In this document: piece after piece, positions 44,907 to 52,556 of the stretch | Numbering within the stretch: position 1 is the first letter of the stretch | Layout: each line of letters opens with the position of its first letter | Source of the DNA: Nannocystis bainbridge | Lineage (GTDB): Bacteria; Myxococcota_A; Polyangia; Nannocystales; Nannocystaceae | Direction: 5' to 3' | NCBI RefSeq assembly: GCF_028368995.1 | Contig: NZ_JAQNDL010000003.1 | Coordinates: 2,418,001-2,482,000 of the forward strand | Length of the DNA stretch: 64,000 nucleotides | Position numbers and translations under genes: made by a program | The notes under the pieces: generated by a model | Told to the model about the DNA's origin: nothing | The model's database searches: none | Seen by the model: only the letters and a program-made list of their open reading frames with translations

Positions 44907-45796
44907 GCCGCCGCTCCTGCCGCGTGGCGGGCCAGCGCCGCCTGGTACACCGCGTCGACGCGGTCGCGCTCGGCCAGCAGCTCGGCCAGCGGCGGGATGT
45001 TCTCGTCGCGCTCGAGCAGGACCGGCAGCGCACCTGTCCTTTCGATCACCCACGCCAGCAGCGCGTCGACCTCGCTGCGAACCGGCGCCCCGTGGGTGTC
45101 GATGATCAGGTCGCGGCGCTCGTCGTCCCAGAACTCGTGACCGGCCACGTGCAGCTGGACCACCCGATCGAGCGGGACTCGGGCCAACCACTCGAGCGGG
45201 TCGAAGCCGAAGTTGCTCGCGTTGACGAACACATTGTTGACGTCGAGCAGCAGCCCGCAGTCGGCCCGCTCGAGCACCTCGACCACGAACGCCGCCTCGT
45301 CGAGCGGCGCCCCCCCGAGCGGCAGGTAGTAGCTGATGTTCTCGACCAGCATCGGCCGCTCCAGCCGCTCCGACACCTCGCGCACGCGGGCCGCCACGCG
45401 CCTGGCCGACGCCGTCGTCCACGGCAGCGGCAGCAGGTCGTGCAGCATCTTGCCGTCGTGGCCCGAGAAGCACAGGTGGTCCGAGTGCCACGGCGACCGC
45501 AGGCCGGCGTCGAGGAACCCGCGCAGGCCCGCCAAGAATTCCGCGTCGAGCGGATCGAGCCCGCCGAGCGACAGCGACAGCCCGTGCGAAAGGATCGGGA
45601 ACCGCTCCGCCACGCTCGCCAGGCGGGCCGGTCGGCTGCCGCCGCGCGCCACGTAGTTGTCCGGTGAGACCTCCCAGAACGGCACCCGCCCGTCGGCCGC
45701 CCCGCGATCGACCTCCGCGAGGAACGGCCCGCGCAGCCCGAGGCCGACCCCGGTGGGCACCGCGGCGCGCGCGGATATACCTGCTCGAAAAGACAT
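44903..45796 (-). CDS. DUF692 multinuclear non-haem iron oxidase (HvfB/BufB/MbnB-like)
   Basis: A 297-aa TIM-barrel MNIO. The metal-ligand pattern is complete: LSHGLSLSLGG (His), PWHSDHLCFSG (His/Asp/His), MLVENISYYL (Glu/Asn), LLLDVNNVFVNASNFG (Asp/Asn), LHVAGHEFW (His/His/Glu), IDTHGAPV (Asp/His) and LLERDENIPP (Glu). Known members oxidise Cys, Asp or other residues of ribosomal peptides using two or three irons. Overlapping HvfC-like gene downstream. The start codon at 45796 lies in a 14-bp repeat unit (45794); the family N-terminus (GVGLGLRGPFL) begins only at residue 16, so a slightly shorter protein is possible. Confidence 0.93.
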   Translation of the reverse strand: MSFRAGISARAAVPTGVGLGLRGPFLAEVDRGAADGRVPFWEVSPDNYVARGGSRPARLASVAERFPILSHGLSLSLGGLDPLDAEFLAGLRGFLDAGLRSPWHSDHLCFSGHDGKMLHDLLPLPWTTASARRVAARVREVSERLERPMLVENISYYLPLGGAPLDEAAFVVEVLERADCGLLLDVNNVFVNASNFGFDPLEWLARVPLDRVVQLHVAGHEFWDDERRDLIIDTHGAPVRSEVDALLAWVIERTGALPVLLERDENIPPLAELLAERDRVDAVYQAALARHAAGAAA

Positions 45797-45811
45797 GTCC
45801 GAAGAAACAGT
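45778..45811. repeat. 14-bp palindrome units at a start codon, 3 units
   Basis: CCTG at 45780, CATG at 45794 and CAGT at 45808, exactly 14 bp apart. The middle core supplies the ATG of the MNIO gene on the minus strand. The unit begins just beyond the stop of the downstream gene (45834). Confidence 0.7.
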
Positions 45812-45833
45812 GTGGGGTCTCGGCCGACCCCGC

Positions 45834-47291
45834 TCATGGGCCGGTGGGCCTGGCGAAGATGGCGCGACGGACCGCGGCTGCCGGGGCGGATTGGCGGATC
45901 TTCACCTCACCGTCTATCACATCGAGCCCGAGCTTCCCATACAGCGCGGCCAGCTCCGGGAACTCCGCGCGCGGCAGCCACGACCCCGCCAGCTCGGTGA
46001 ACACGGGGCTGCCGGCCCAGGCGTCGAGCTCGCGCAGGACCGCCGCCGCGGGCCACATCCGCGGCGTGCTCGCGCAGCAGCGCAGCAAGTGGCGCATCGC
46101 CGCGTCGAGCGACCGCTCGCCGCCGCCGAGGCGGAGGCCGACGTCGGCCAGCAGGGCGAGCGCCGCGCCGGACCAATACACCCGCTGATAACTGTGCGTC
46201 TCGTGCATCTCGCGGCTCGCCAGCGCCAGCGGCTGCCCCTCCCCGTCCTTGCGTCCGCGGTCGAATCCACGTGACAGCGCTTGCCAGCCCGCCGCCTCGC
46301 TGCGGAAGCCGCGGCGGGTCGGCAGGACCTCCGTGTAGTACGTGACGAAGCCCTCCGACAGCCACGCGTCGGACTGCTGTACGAACGGCATCCCGTGGTG
46401 GAGGAACTCGTGGATCGCCACCCACTCGCCCGGGAACGCGTGGTCGGCCGCCTCGCTCGAGACCAGCAGCTGCACCGAAGGACCGCCGCCGCGCAGCGCC
46501 ATCCCGAAGTACACCGGCCCCCCGCCGCCCGGGAACGGCAGCACCACCACCTGCATGCGTTCGCTCGGGAACCGCCCGTACAGCGTCGCCACCGTCTCGG
46601 CCGCCGTCGTGATCCAGCGATCGATCCCCGCCGTGCTCAGCTTGCGCGGCTCGTCGACGATCGCCACCGAGAACGTCGCCCCGGCCGCCTCCACCGTCTG
46701 CGTCACCAGATCGCCGAACACCGCCTGCGACGCCCACATCAGCGCCGTCACCGGCAGGCGGAACCGCTGCTCGTCGGTCTGCGGCCACGGCACCGACGCC
46801 TTCACCCCCGCCGCCAGCGCCAGCTCGATCGTCACCTCGGCCTCGAAGTAGAGCGTCGCCGGACGCCAAAGGATCAGCCGCGGATCGATCGAGACCACCT
46901 CGCCGGTGCGCGCGCGCAGGCGCGAACCCGAGCCCTCGAGCAGCCCCTCGACCGCCACCGAGTAGCGCACGCACGCACCGGCGCGCAGCGGCCCGAGCTC
47001 GATCGTCGCGCTGTCCGCGTCGAGCCGCGCGGAGCCGCCGTCGGCCGTCACCTCCGACACCGCCGCCACCGCCGCCGCGTCGTCCTCGTCGATCTTCAGC
47101 CGCCGCGGCGCCCCGTCGGGGAAGCAGACCTCGACGCGCAGACGGTCGAGCTCCGCCGGCACCTCGACGCGGTAGCGCCAGCGCAGCGCTCCGTCCTGCC
47201 CGCGCGCGGACCCGTGAGCGCAGCCCCCCGCGAGCGCGAGCAGGCTCGCCAGCGCGGCCCGGGCCCGCGCACGCTGTCGGCGCTGGAACAC
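45834..47291 (-). CDS. gluzincin-like metallopeptidase lipoprotein (M61/M1-like)
   Basis: A 485-aa lipoprotein: signal ALASLLALAGGC with Cys at about 24. Residues about 40-230 are beta-rich (N-terminal domain of M1/M61 type). The catalytic region holds HEFLHHGMPF (HExxH, near residue 295) followed about 20 residues later by WLSEGFVTYYTEVL, the Glu third ligand of gluzincins. The remaining part is helical. It should be a zinc-dependent peptidase on the periplasmic face or outer membrane; peptide preference unknown. The start is a GTG at 47291, only 24 bp from the divergent gene at 47316. It is upstream of the MNIO pair on the same strand and could be co-transcribed with it. Confidence 0.8.
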   Translation of the reverse strand: MFQRRQRARARAALASLLALAGGCAHGSARGQDGALRWRYRVEVPAELDRLRVEVCFPDGAPRRLKIDEDDAAAVAAVSEVTADGGSARLDADSATIELGPLRAGACVRYSVAVEGLLEGSGSRLRARTGEVVSIDPRLILWRPATLYFEAEVTIELALAAGVKASVPWPQTDEQRFRLPVTALMWASQAVFGDLVTQTVEAAGATFSVAIVDEPRKLSTAGIDRWITTAAETVATLYGRFPSERMQVVVLPFPGGGGPVYFGMALRGGGPSVQLLVSSEAADHAFPGEWVAIHEFLHHGMPFVQQSDAWLSEGFVTYYTEVLPTRRGFRSEAAGWQALSRGFDRGRKDGEGQPLALASREMHETHSYQRVYWSGAALALLADVGLRLGGGERSLDAAMRHLLRCCASTPRMWPAAAVLRELDAWAGSPVFTELAGSWLPRAEFPELAALYGKLGLDVIDGEVKIRQSAPAAAVRRAIFARPTGP

Positions 47292-47315
47292 CGCCCCATG
47301 GTAGCCTGCGGGTCC

Positions 47316-47912
47316 ATGCGGGTCACATCCCCGGTCGCCCTCAAAGAGTGGGCCGTTTTATGCGCGCGGCTCGAAGCCGGCGAGCAGAGCGTGCTCGTGC
47401 GCAAGGGCGGGATCCGCGAGCCCCGCGCGCCCGGGCAGGCGCCCACCTTCAGCCCCGAGCACCGCGGCTTCTGGCTGCTGCCGACCTTCTTCCACGCCCG
47501 CGAGCCCGGGCGCGACGTCGACCTCGCCCCGGCCGCGCGCGCTCGCCTGCCGCAGGTCCTCGCCGACGCCCCGCCGCCCGGCGTGTTGCGGCTGCGGCTG
47601 TGGGCCGAGGTCGACCTCGCCCTCGAGGTCCACGACCTCGCCGCGCTCGATCGCCTCGGCGACCGCCACGGACTCGACGCCGGGTGCGTCGCCGACCGCT
47701 TCGCCTATCGCAAACCTGGCCTTTGGGTCCTGTTCCTGAGGACCTATCGCTCGGGACAGGTCAGCGAGATCGCCGACCGCGCCGAGTACGCCGGCTGTCA
47801 CTCCTGGGTCGACCTCGCCGAGGAGGTCACCGGCGACGTCGAGCCCGTGCTGTCCGACCGCGAGCACGCCGAACGCCGCGCCGACCTGCGGTCCGCGCTG
47901 GGGGACCGATGA
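47316..47912 (+). CDS. DUF1802 family protein
   Basis: A 198-aa protein of the DUF1802 family, recognisable by ALKEWAVLCARLEAGEQSVL, VRKGGIREPR, FWLLPTFFHAREPG, and the C-terminal FAYRKPGLWVLFLRTYR and CHSWVDLAEE. These are mostly bacterial proteins of unknown function, single-domain and cytoplasmic. It starts at 47316. Four CCTG/CCTA/CAGG cores at 14-bp spacing (47715-47760) lie within its conserved part. It overlaps the MFS transporter gene by 4 bp (ATGA), indicating translational coupling, though no shared role is known. Confidence 0.85.
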   Translation: MRVTSPVALKEWAVLCARLEAGEQSVLVRKGGIREPRAPGQAPTFSPEHRGFWLLPTFFHAREPGRDVDLAPAARARLPQVLADAPPPGVLRLRLWAEVDLALEVHDLAALDRLGDRHGLDAGCVADRFAYRKPGLWVLFLRTYRSGQVSEIADRAEYAGCHSWVDLAEEVTGDVEPVLSDREHAERRADLRSALGDR

Positions 47913-49231
47913 GCGACCCGGCGAACACCTGGCGCAGCCGGGCGGGGGCGATCCTCATCGTCCTCACCGTCATCAACTTCCTCAACTACATCGACCAGAT
48001 GCTGCTCAGCTCCGTGCTCGAGCAGATCAAGCTCGAGTTCAGCCTGAGCGACACCGCGGGCGGCCTGCTCGGCAGCCTGTTCGTCATCACCTATACGATC
48101 GCCGCTCCCCTCGGGTACCTCGGCGATCGCTTCCCGCGCAAGAACATCATCGCCGGCGGCGTCGCCCTGTGGAGCCTCGCCACCCTCGCCGCCGCGTTCG
48201 CCCGCAGCTACGAGGAGCTGCTCGTCTGTCGCGCCCTGCTCGGCATCGGCGAGGCCGCCTACGCCACCACCGCGCCCTCGATCATCGCCGACCTCTACGG
48301 CCCCGACCAGCGCAGCCGCAAGCTCGCCCTGTTCTACCTCGCCACTCCGGTCGGTTCGGCGCTCGGCTTCATCCTCGGGGGCCTCATCGGCGAGCATTTC
48401 GGCTGGCGCGCCGTGTTCCTGGTCGGCGGCCTGCCGGGGTTCGTGTTCGCCGCCCTGGTCGCGCGGATCGTCGAGCCCGAGCGCGGCCGGCTCGACCCGG
48501 CGAGCGCGCGGACCGAGGGCAACTTCTTCACCGCGCTGCGGCGGATCTTCCGCACCCCGGCGTGGGGCATCAACACCGTCGGCCTGGCGATGATGACCTT
48601 CACCGTCGGCGGCCTCTCGCTGTGGATGCCGACCTACCTCGAGCGCGTGCACGGCATGAGCACCGCCAGCGCCGGCCCCGTGTTCGGCGCCGTCACCGTG
48701 ATGGCCGGCCTGTGCGGCACCCTCCTCGGCGGCAGCCTCGGCGACCGCATGCAGGCCCGCTCGCCCGGCGGTTATTTCCGCCTCAGCGGCATGGGGTTGG
48801 TCCTGAGCGCCCCGCTCATCGTCCTGCTCACCCGCATGGAAGACCTCGTCGCGCTATTCGTGGTCGCCTTCTTCGCCGAGCTGCTGCTGTTCCTCAACAC
48901 TGGCCCGCTGAACGCCGCGCTGGTCGGCTGCGTGCCGGCGTGGCTGCGGGGCACCGCGTTTGCCGTCAACATCTTCTGCATTCACGCCTTTGGCGACGCG
49001 CTGTCGCGCACCTTGATCGGCTACGTGAGCGACCGGGCCAAGACCGCCTACCTCGCCGGTCAGGTGCAGACCGAGTCCGCGGTGCGGGCGGCCGAGGCCG
49101 CGGGCCTCAACCTCGCGATCGCCACCACCGCGATCCCGGTGCTGCTCGGGGGAATCGTCCTCTTGTGGGGCGCGCGCCGGATCGCTCGCGCGCCCGACGG
49201 GCTCATGACTCACTCGGACCCGCGCCGTTGA
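47909..49231 (+). CDS. MFS transporter, Spinster-like
   Basis: A 440-aa major facilitator with twelve predicted helices. N-terminal signature INFLNYIDQMLLSSVLEQIK, first inter-helix motif GYLGDRFPRKNIIAGG, and ALLGIGEAAYATTAPSIIADL match the Spinster-like subfamily, whose members move lipids or organic acids. The second half starts near residue 215 with TPAWGINTVGLAMM. The Asp-Arg of the GDR motif is intact. It sits in the inner membrane; the substrate is not predictable. Coupled to the DUF1802 gene by a 4-bp overlap. Confidence 0.92.
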   Translation: MSDPANTWRSRAGAILIVLTVINFLNYIDQMLLSSVLEQIKLEFSLSDTAGGLLGSLFVITYTIAAPLGYLGDRFPRKNIIAGGVALWSLATLAAAFARSYEELLVCRALLGIGEAAYATTAPSIIADLYGPDQRSRKLALFYLATPVGSALGFILGGLIGEHFGWRAVFLVGGLPGFVFAALVARIVEPERGRLDPASARTEGNFFTALRRIFRTPAWGINTVGLAMMTFTVGGLSLWMPTYLERVHGMSTASAGPVFGAVTVMAGLCGTLLGGSLGDRMQARSPGGYFRLSGMGLVLSAPLIVLLTRMEDLVALFVVAFFAELLLFLNTGPLNAALVGCVPAWLRGTAFAVNIFCIHAFGDALSRTLIGYVSDRAKTAYLAGQVQTESAVRAAEAAGLNLAIATTAIPVLLGGIVLLWGARRIARAPDGLMTHSDPRR

Positions 49232-49328
49232 GGACAGGCGTCCGAGTGGACGCGCCCCCGCCGGCTCCCGTATCGTGTCGACAATTCTGCGCGCCCATCG
49301 CGGGCGCATCGCTCAGGAGCGCCTCCCG

Positions 49329-51089
49329 ATGATCACCCGCAACGCCGCGGCCCTGCTGTTCTCCTGCATCGCCCTGGCCGGCTGCACCTTCGACGCCAGC
49401 GGCCTCGGCGAACAGCCCCCGACTACCAGCGGGGTGACCACCGAGACCACCGGCACGACGACGACCGACGTCACGAGCATGGACGTCACCACGCAGCCGA
49501 CCAGCACCACCGGCGGCGACCTGTGCGGCAATTATCAGACGGACGCCGGCGAGGCGTGCGACCAGGGCCCGAACGGCAACGGCGTGTGCACCCCTGCGTG
49601 CGCCTACAACGTCTGCGGCGACGACTACGTCGGCGCCGGCGAGGACTGTGACGGCCCGGACGACGGCTGCGTCAACTGCCAGCTGGCCTCGTGCGGCAAC
49701 GGCATGACCGACCCCGGCGAAGAGTGCGACGACGGCAACGCGGACGAGACCGACGCCTGCCTCAGCACCTGCAAGAACCCCGGCTGCGGCGACGGCTTCG
49801 TCCAGACCGGCGTCGAGCAGTGCGACGACGGCAACAACCTCGACACCGACGGCTGCGTCGCCGGCTGCAAGCTCGCCACCTGCGGCGACGGCCACGTGTG
49901 GGACGGCACCGAGCACTGCGACGACGGCAACCAGGTCGACGACGACGCCTGCCCCAACAGCTGCGGCCCGCCCGGCTGCGGCGACGGCATCGTCAACAAC
50001 GGCGAGCAGTGCGACGACGGCAACATGACCAACGATGACGCCTGCAGCAACAGCTGCAAGCTCCCCGTCTGCGGCGACGGCATCGTCAACAACGGTGAGG
50101 AGTGCGACAACGGCGAGACCCAGAACGCCGACGACGCCGCCTGCACCCTCGCCTGCGAGACCGCCGAGTGCGGCGACGGCAAGGTCCAGGCCGGCGTGGA
50201 GCCGTGCGACGACGGCAACCAGGTCAACGAAGACGCCTGCACCAACGCCTGCAAGCTCCCCGTCTGCGGCGACGGCTTCGTCAACGGCGACGACGAGTGC
50301 GACGACGGCAACATGTCGCAGACCGACGCCTGCCTCAACGACTGCAAGCTCGCCACCTGCGGCGACGGCCACGTCCGCATGGGCATGGAGCAGTGCGACG
50401 ACGGCAACACCGTCCAGACCGACGCCTGCCTCAACGACTGCGTGCCCGCGGATTGCGGCGACGGCTGGCTGCAGGCCAACTCCGACGAGGACTGCGACCA
50501 CGGCTCGCACAACAGCAACGACATCACCAAGGGCACTTGCAAGACCGACTGCACCCGCGCCGGCTTCCTCGTGTTCGTCAGCTCGAAGCAGTACATCCCC
50601 GGCGGCAACGACTTCAACTCGATCGCCGCCGCCGACGCCCGCTGCGCCGACCTCGCCGCCAGCGACATGGGCTCGCTCAAGATCAAGGGCGGCAAGTGGA
50701 AGGCCTGGCTCGGCGACGGCGCCGCTGGCCCCGGCAACAACTTCCACAAGAGCTCGATCCCTTACTTCACCCTGCGCAACACCACCACCGCCAAGATCGC
50801 CGACAGCTGGACCGACCTGACCGACGCGGACATCATCACCAGCATCGACATCACCGACACCATGCAGGAGCTGACCAGCGGCTCAGACTGCTCGGGCAAC
50901 AACGTCGTCTGGACCGGCATCCACGGCGACAACGGCTTCGGCGATCACTGCGTCAAGTGGACCAGCGGCAACATGGCGATGACCGGCCTCACCGGCAGCC
51001 TCAAGCGCGACGACGGCGGCTGGACCGACGGCTGCAACAACGTCGAGTGCAACCTGTCGGCCCGCATCTACTGCTTCGAGCAGCCCTGA
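49329..51089 (+). CDS. lipoprotein with DUF4215 repeats and a DUF1554-like C-terminal domain
   Basis: A 586-aa surface lipoprotein. Signal MITRNAAALLFSCIALAGC (Cys 19), a Thr stalk (to about residue 60), then a run of about ten Cys-rich DUF4215 repeats with the pattern CGDGxVxxGEQCDDGN...D.C...C, ending near residue 410. Residues about 415-586 form a compact domain (FLVFVSSKQYIPGGNDFN; GGKWKAWLGDG; CVKWTSGNMAMTGLTGSL; YCFEQP), like the lectin-related DUF1554 fold. Each repeat has about six cysteines, making disulfide-linked rods. It probably extends from the outer surface and may bind glycans. The start is set by GGAG at 49317. Paralogue next door at 51162. Confidence 0.92.
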   Translation: MITRNAAALLFSCIALAGCTFDASGLGEQPPTTSGVTTETTGTTTTDVTSMDVTTQPTSTTGGDLCGNYQTDAGEACDQGPNGNGVCTPACAYNVCGDDYVGAGEDCDGPDDGCVNCQLASCGNGMTDPGEECDDGNADETDACLSTCKNPGCGDGFVQTGVEQCDDGNNLDTDGCVAGCKLATCGDGHVWDGTEHCDDGNQVDDDACPNSCGPPGCGDGIVNNGEQCDDGNMTNDDACSNSCKLPVCGDGIVNNGEECDNGETQNADDAACTLACETAECGDGKVQAGVEPCDDGNQVNEDACTNACKLPVCGDGFVNGDDECDDGNMSQTDACLNDCKLATCGDGHVRMGMEQCDDGNTVQTDACLNDCVPADCGDGWLQANSDEDCDHGSHNSNDITKGTCKTDCTRAGFLVFVSSKQYIPGGNDFNSIAAADARCADLAASDMGSLKIKGGKWKAWLGDGAAGPGNNFHKSSIPYFTLRNTTTAKIADSWTDLTDADIITSIDITDTMQELTSGSDCSGNNVVWTGIHGDNGFGDHCVKWTSGNMAMTGLTGSLKRDDGGWTDGCNNVECNLSARIYCFEQP

Positions 51090-51101
51090 CGCTGCCCCTT
51101 G

Positions 51102-51178
51102 AACATGTCTCAGGGGTCAGATGGCCGGTCCACCGGCGACCGGCGCCATGTCCCTCGGAACATGTCCCTGAAGCCAGC
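51102..51178. repeat. 14-bp palindrome units covering a start codon, 5 units
   Basis: Cores at 51104 (CATG) and 51118 (CAGA), then, after a one-base slip, 51147, 51161 (CATG) and 51175 (CAGC). The CATG at 51161 contains the ATG of the second DUF4215 gene (51162), and CAGC at 51175 lies in its first codons. Confidence 0.8.
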
Positions 51179-52532
51179 TCCGGTTCTGCTCGCCGCGCTG
51201 CTCGCCGCCGGCTGCTTCGCCGACCTCGGCCCTGGCGAGCCGCAGCAGCAGACCGCTGGCCCCGACACCTCGACCACCGGCCCCGTCGAAGCCACCACTG
51301 GCCCCGCGGCGGTGTGCGGCGACGGCCTCGTGCAGCCGGGCGAGCAGTGCGACGCCGGCCCGCTCAACGGCGACTGGGCCATCTGCAAGACCGACTGCAC
51401 CGTCGCCGCCTGCGGCGACGGCCTGCGCGGCCCGACCGAGGCCTGTGACGGCGGCGACGACTGCCTGGACGACTGCACCCTGGTGCGCTGCGGCGACGGC
51501 CTCGTCAACCAGGCCAGCGAGCAGTGCGACGACGGCAACCGCGACGACAGCGACGCCTGCGCCAGCACCTGCCTCCCGGTCGGCTGCGGTGACGGCCTGC
51601 TGCAGGACGGCGAGGTCTGCGACCACGGCCCGCACAACGCCGACACCGCCGCCTGCACTTCCACCTGCACCCTCGCCGCCTGCGGCGACGGCTTCGTCGG
51701 CCCCGGCGAGGCCTGCGAGCCGAGCGACGCCGACCCTGCCTGCGGCCTCACCTGCGCCCTCGTCAGCTGCCTCGCCAACGACGAACCCGAGCGCGGCGAG
51801 CAGTGCCAGGTCGCCGACGACGGCTGCACCGAGCGCTGCCTGTTCGACGTCTGCGGCGACAACTTCGACGTCCTCGCCGAGCAGTGCGACGACGGCAACC
51901 TCGTCGGCGGCGACGGCTGCACCTCCGACTGCCAGCTCGAACTCTGCGGCGACGGCGTCCTCGTCGCCGCCGAGGCCTGCGACGACGGCAACCTCGACGC
52001 GGGCGACGGCTGCTCTGCCACCTGCGAGCGCGACGCCTCCTTCGTGTTCGTCACCGAGGGCACCTTCTCCGGCGCCCTCGGCAACGCCGACGCCGCCGAC
52101 GCCGCCTGCCAGGCCGAGGCCGACGCCGCCGCCCTGCCCGGCACCTACCGCGCCTGGCTCACCTTCCCCGGCGACCCTCCGGCCGCCAGCTTCGAGCGCT
52201 ACCCCCTCCCCTACCTCCTGCCCGGCTCCCTCGCCCCCGTCGCCAGCAGCTGGCTCACCCTCGTCGACGGCGACCTCGATCACCCCATCGACCGCACCGC
52301 CGCCGGCCTCGAGCTCCCCGGCGACCTCGCGTGCAGCGACCCCGCCAACCTCGCCTGGACGCACACCCGCGCCACCGGCAGCCCCTTCCCCGGCAACCCC
52401 TGCAGCGGCTGGCTGCTCGACAACGGCACCGCCGTCGCCGGCCTCGTCCACGCCACGGGCCTCGGCTGGACCGAGGGCTGCCCCGACATCGCCTGCGCGC
52501 AGCAGCTCCACCTCTACTGCATCCAGCAGTAG
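51162..52532 (+). CDS. second DUF4215-repeat lipoprotein
   Basis: A 456-aa paralogue of the preceding gene: signal MSLKPAPVLLAALLAAGC (Cys 18), a Pro/Thr stalk, seven to eight DUF4215-type repeats (CGDGLVxxGEQCDAG; CDDGNxDDSDACASTC) and a C-terminal domain (FVFVTEGTFSGALGNADAA; CSGWLLDNGTAV; HLYCIQQ) equivalent to that of the first protein. It is shorter in the repeats. Start 51162 lies inside a repeat unit; an in-frame ATG at 51099 would run through the repeat units and lacks a signal peptide at its N-terminus. The two proteins are likely to act in the same envelope structure. Confidence 0.9.
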   Translation: MSLKPAPVLLAALLAAGCFADLGPGEPQQQTAGPDTSTTGPVEATTGPAAVCGDGLVQPGEQCDAGPLNGDWAICKTDCTVAACGDGLRGPTEACDGGDDCLDDCTLVRCGDGLVNQASEQCDDGNRDDSDACASTCLPVGCGDGLLQDGEVCDHGPHNADTAACTSTCTLAACGDGFVGPGEACEPSDADPACGLTCALVSCLANDEPERGEQCQVADDGCTERCLFDVCGDNFDVLAEQCDDGNLVGGDGCTSDCQLELCGDGVLVAAEACDDGNLDAGDGCSATCERDASFVFVTEGTFSGALGNADAADAACQAEADAAALPGTYRAWLTFPGDPPAASFERYPLPYLLPGSLAPVASSWLTLVDGDLDHPIDRTAAGLELPGDLACSDPANLAWTHTRATGSPFPGNPCSGWLLDNGTAVAGLVHATGLGWTEGCPDIACAQQLHLYCIQQ

Positions 52533-52556
52533 GATCCACCACCGCGCTCGCGGGCC

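Noticed and set aside
47715..47760. Four 14-bp-spaced cores (CCTG, CCTG, CCTA, CAGG) in the DUF1802 gene
   Set aside because: The encoded residues PGLWVLFLRTYR are conserved in the family, so the spacing is probably a consequence of codon choice; kept only as a note in the gene entry.
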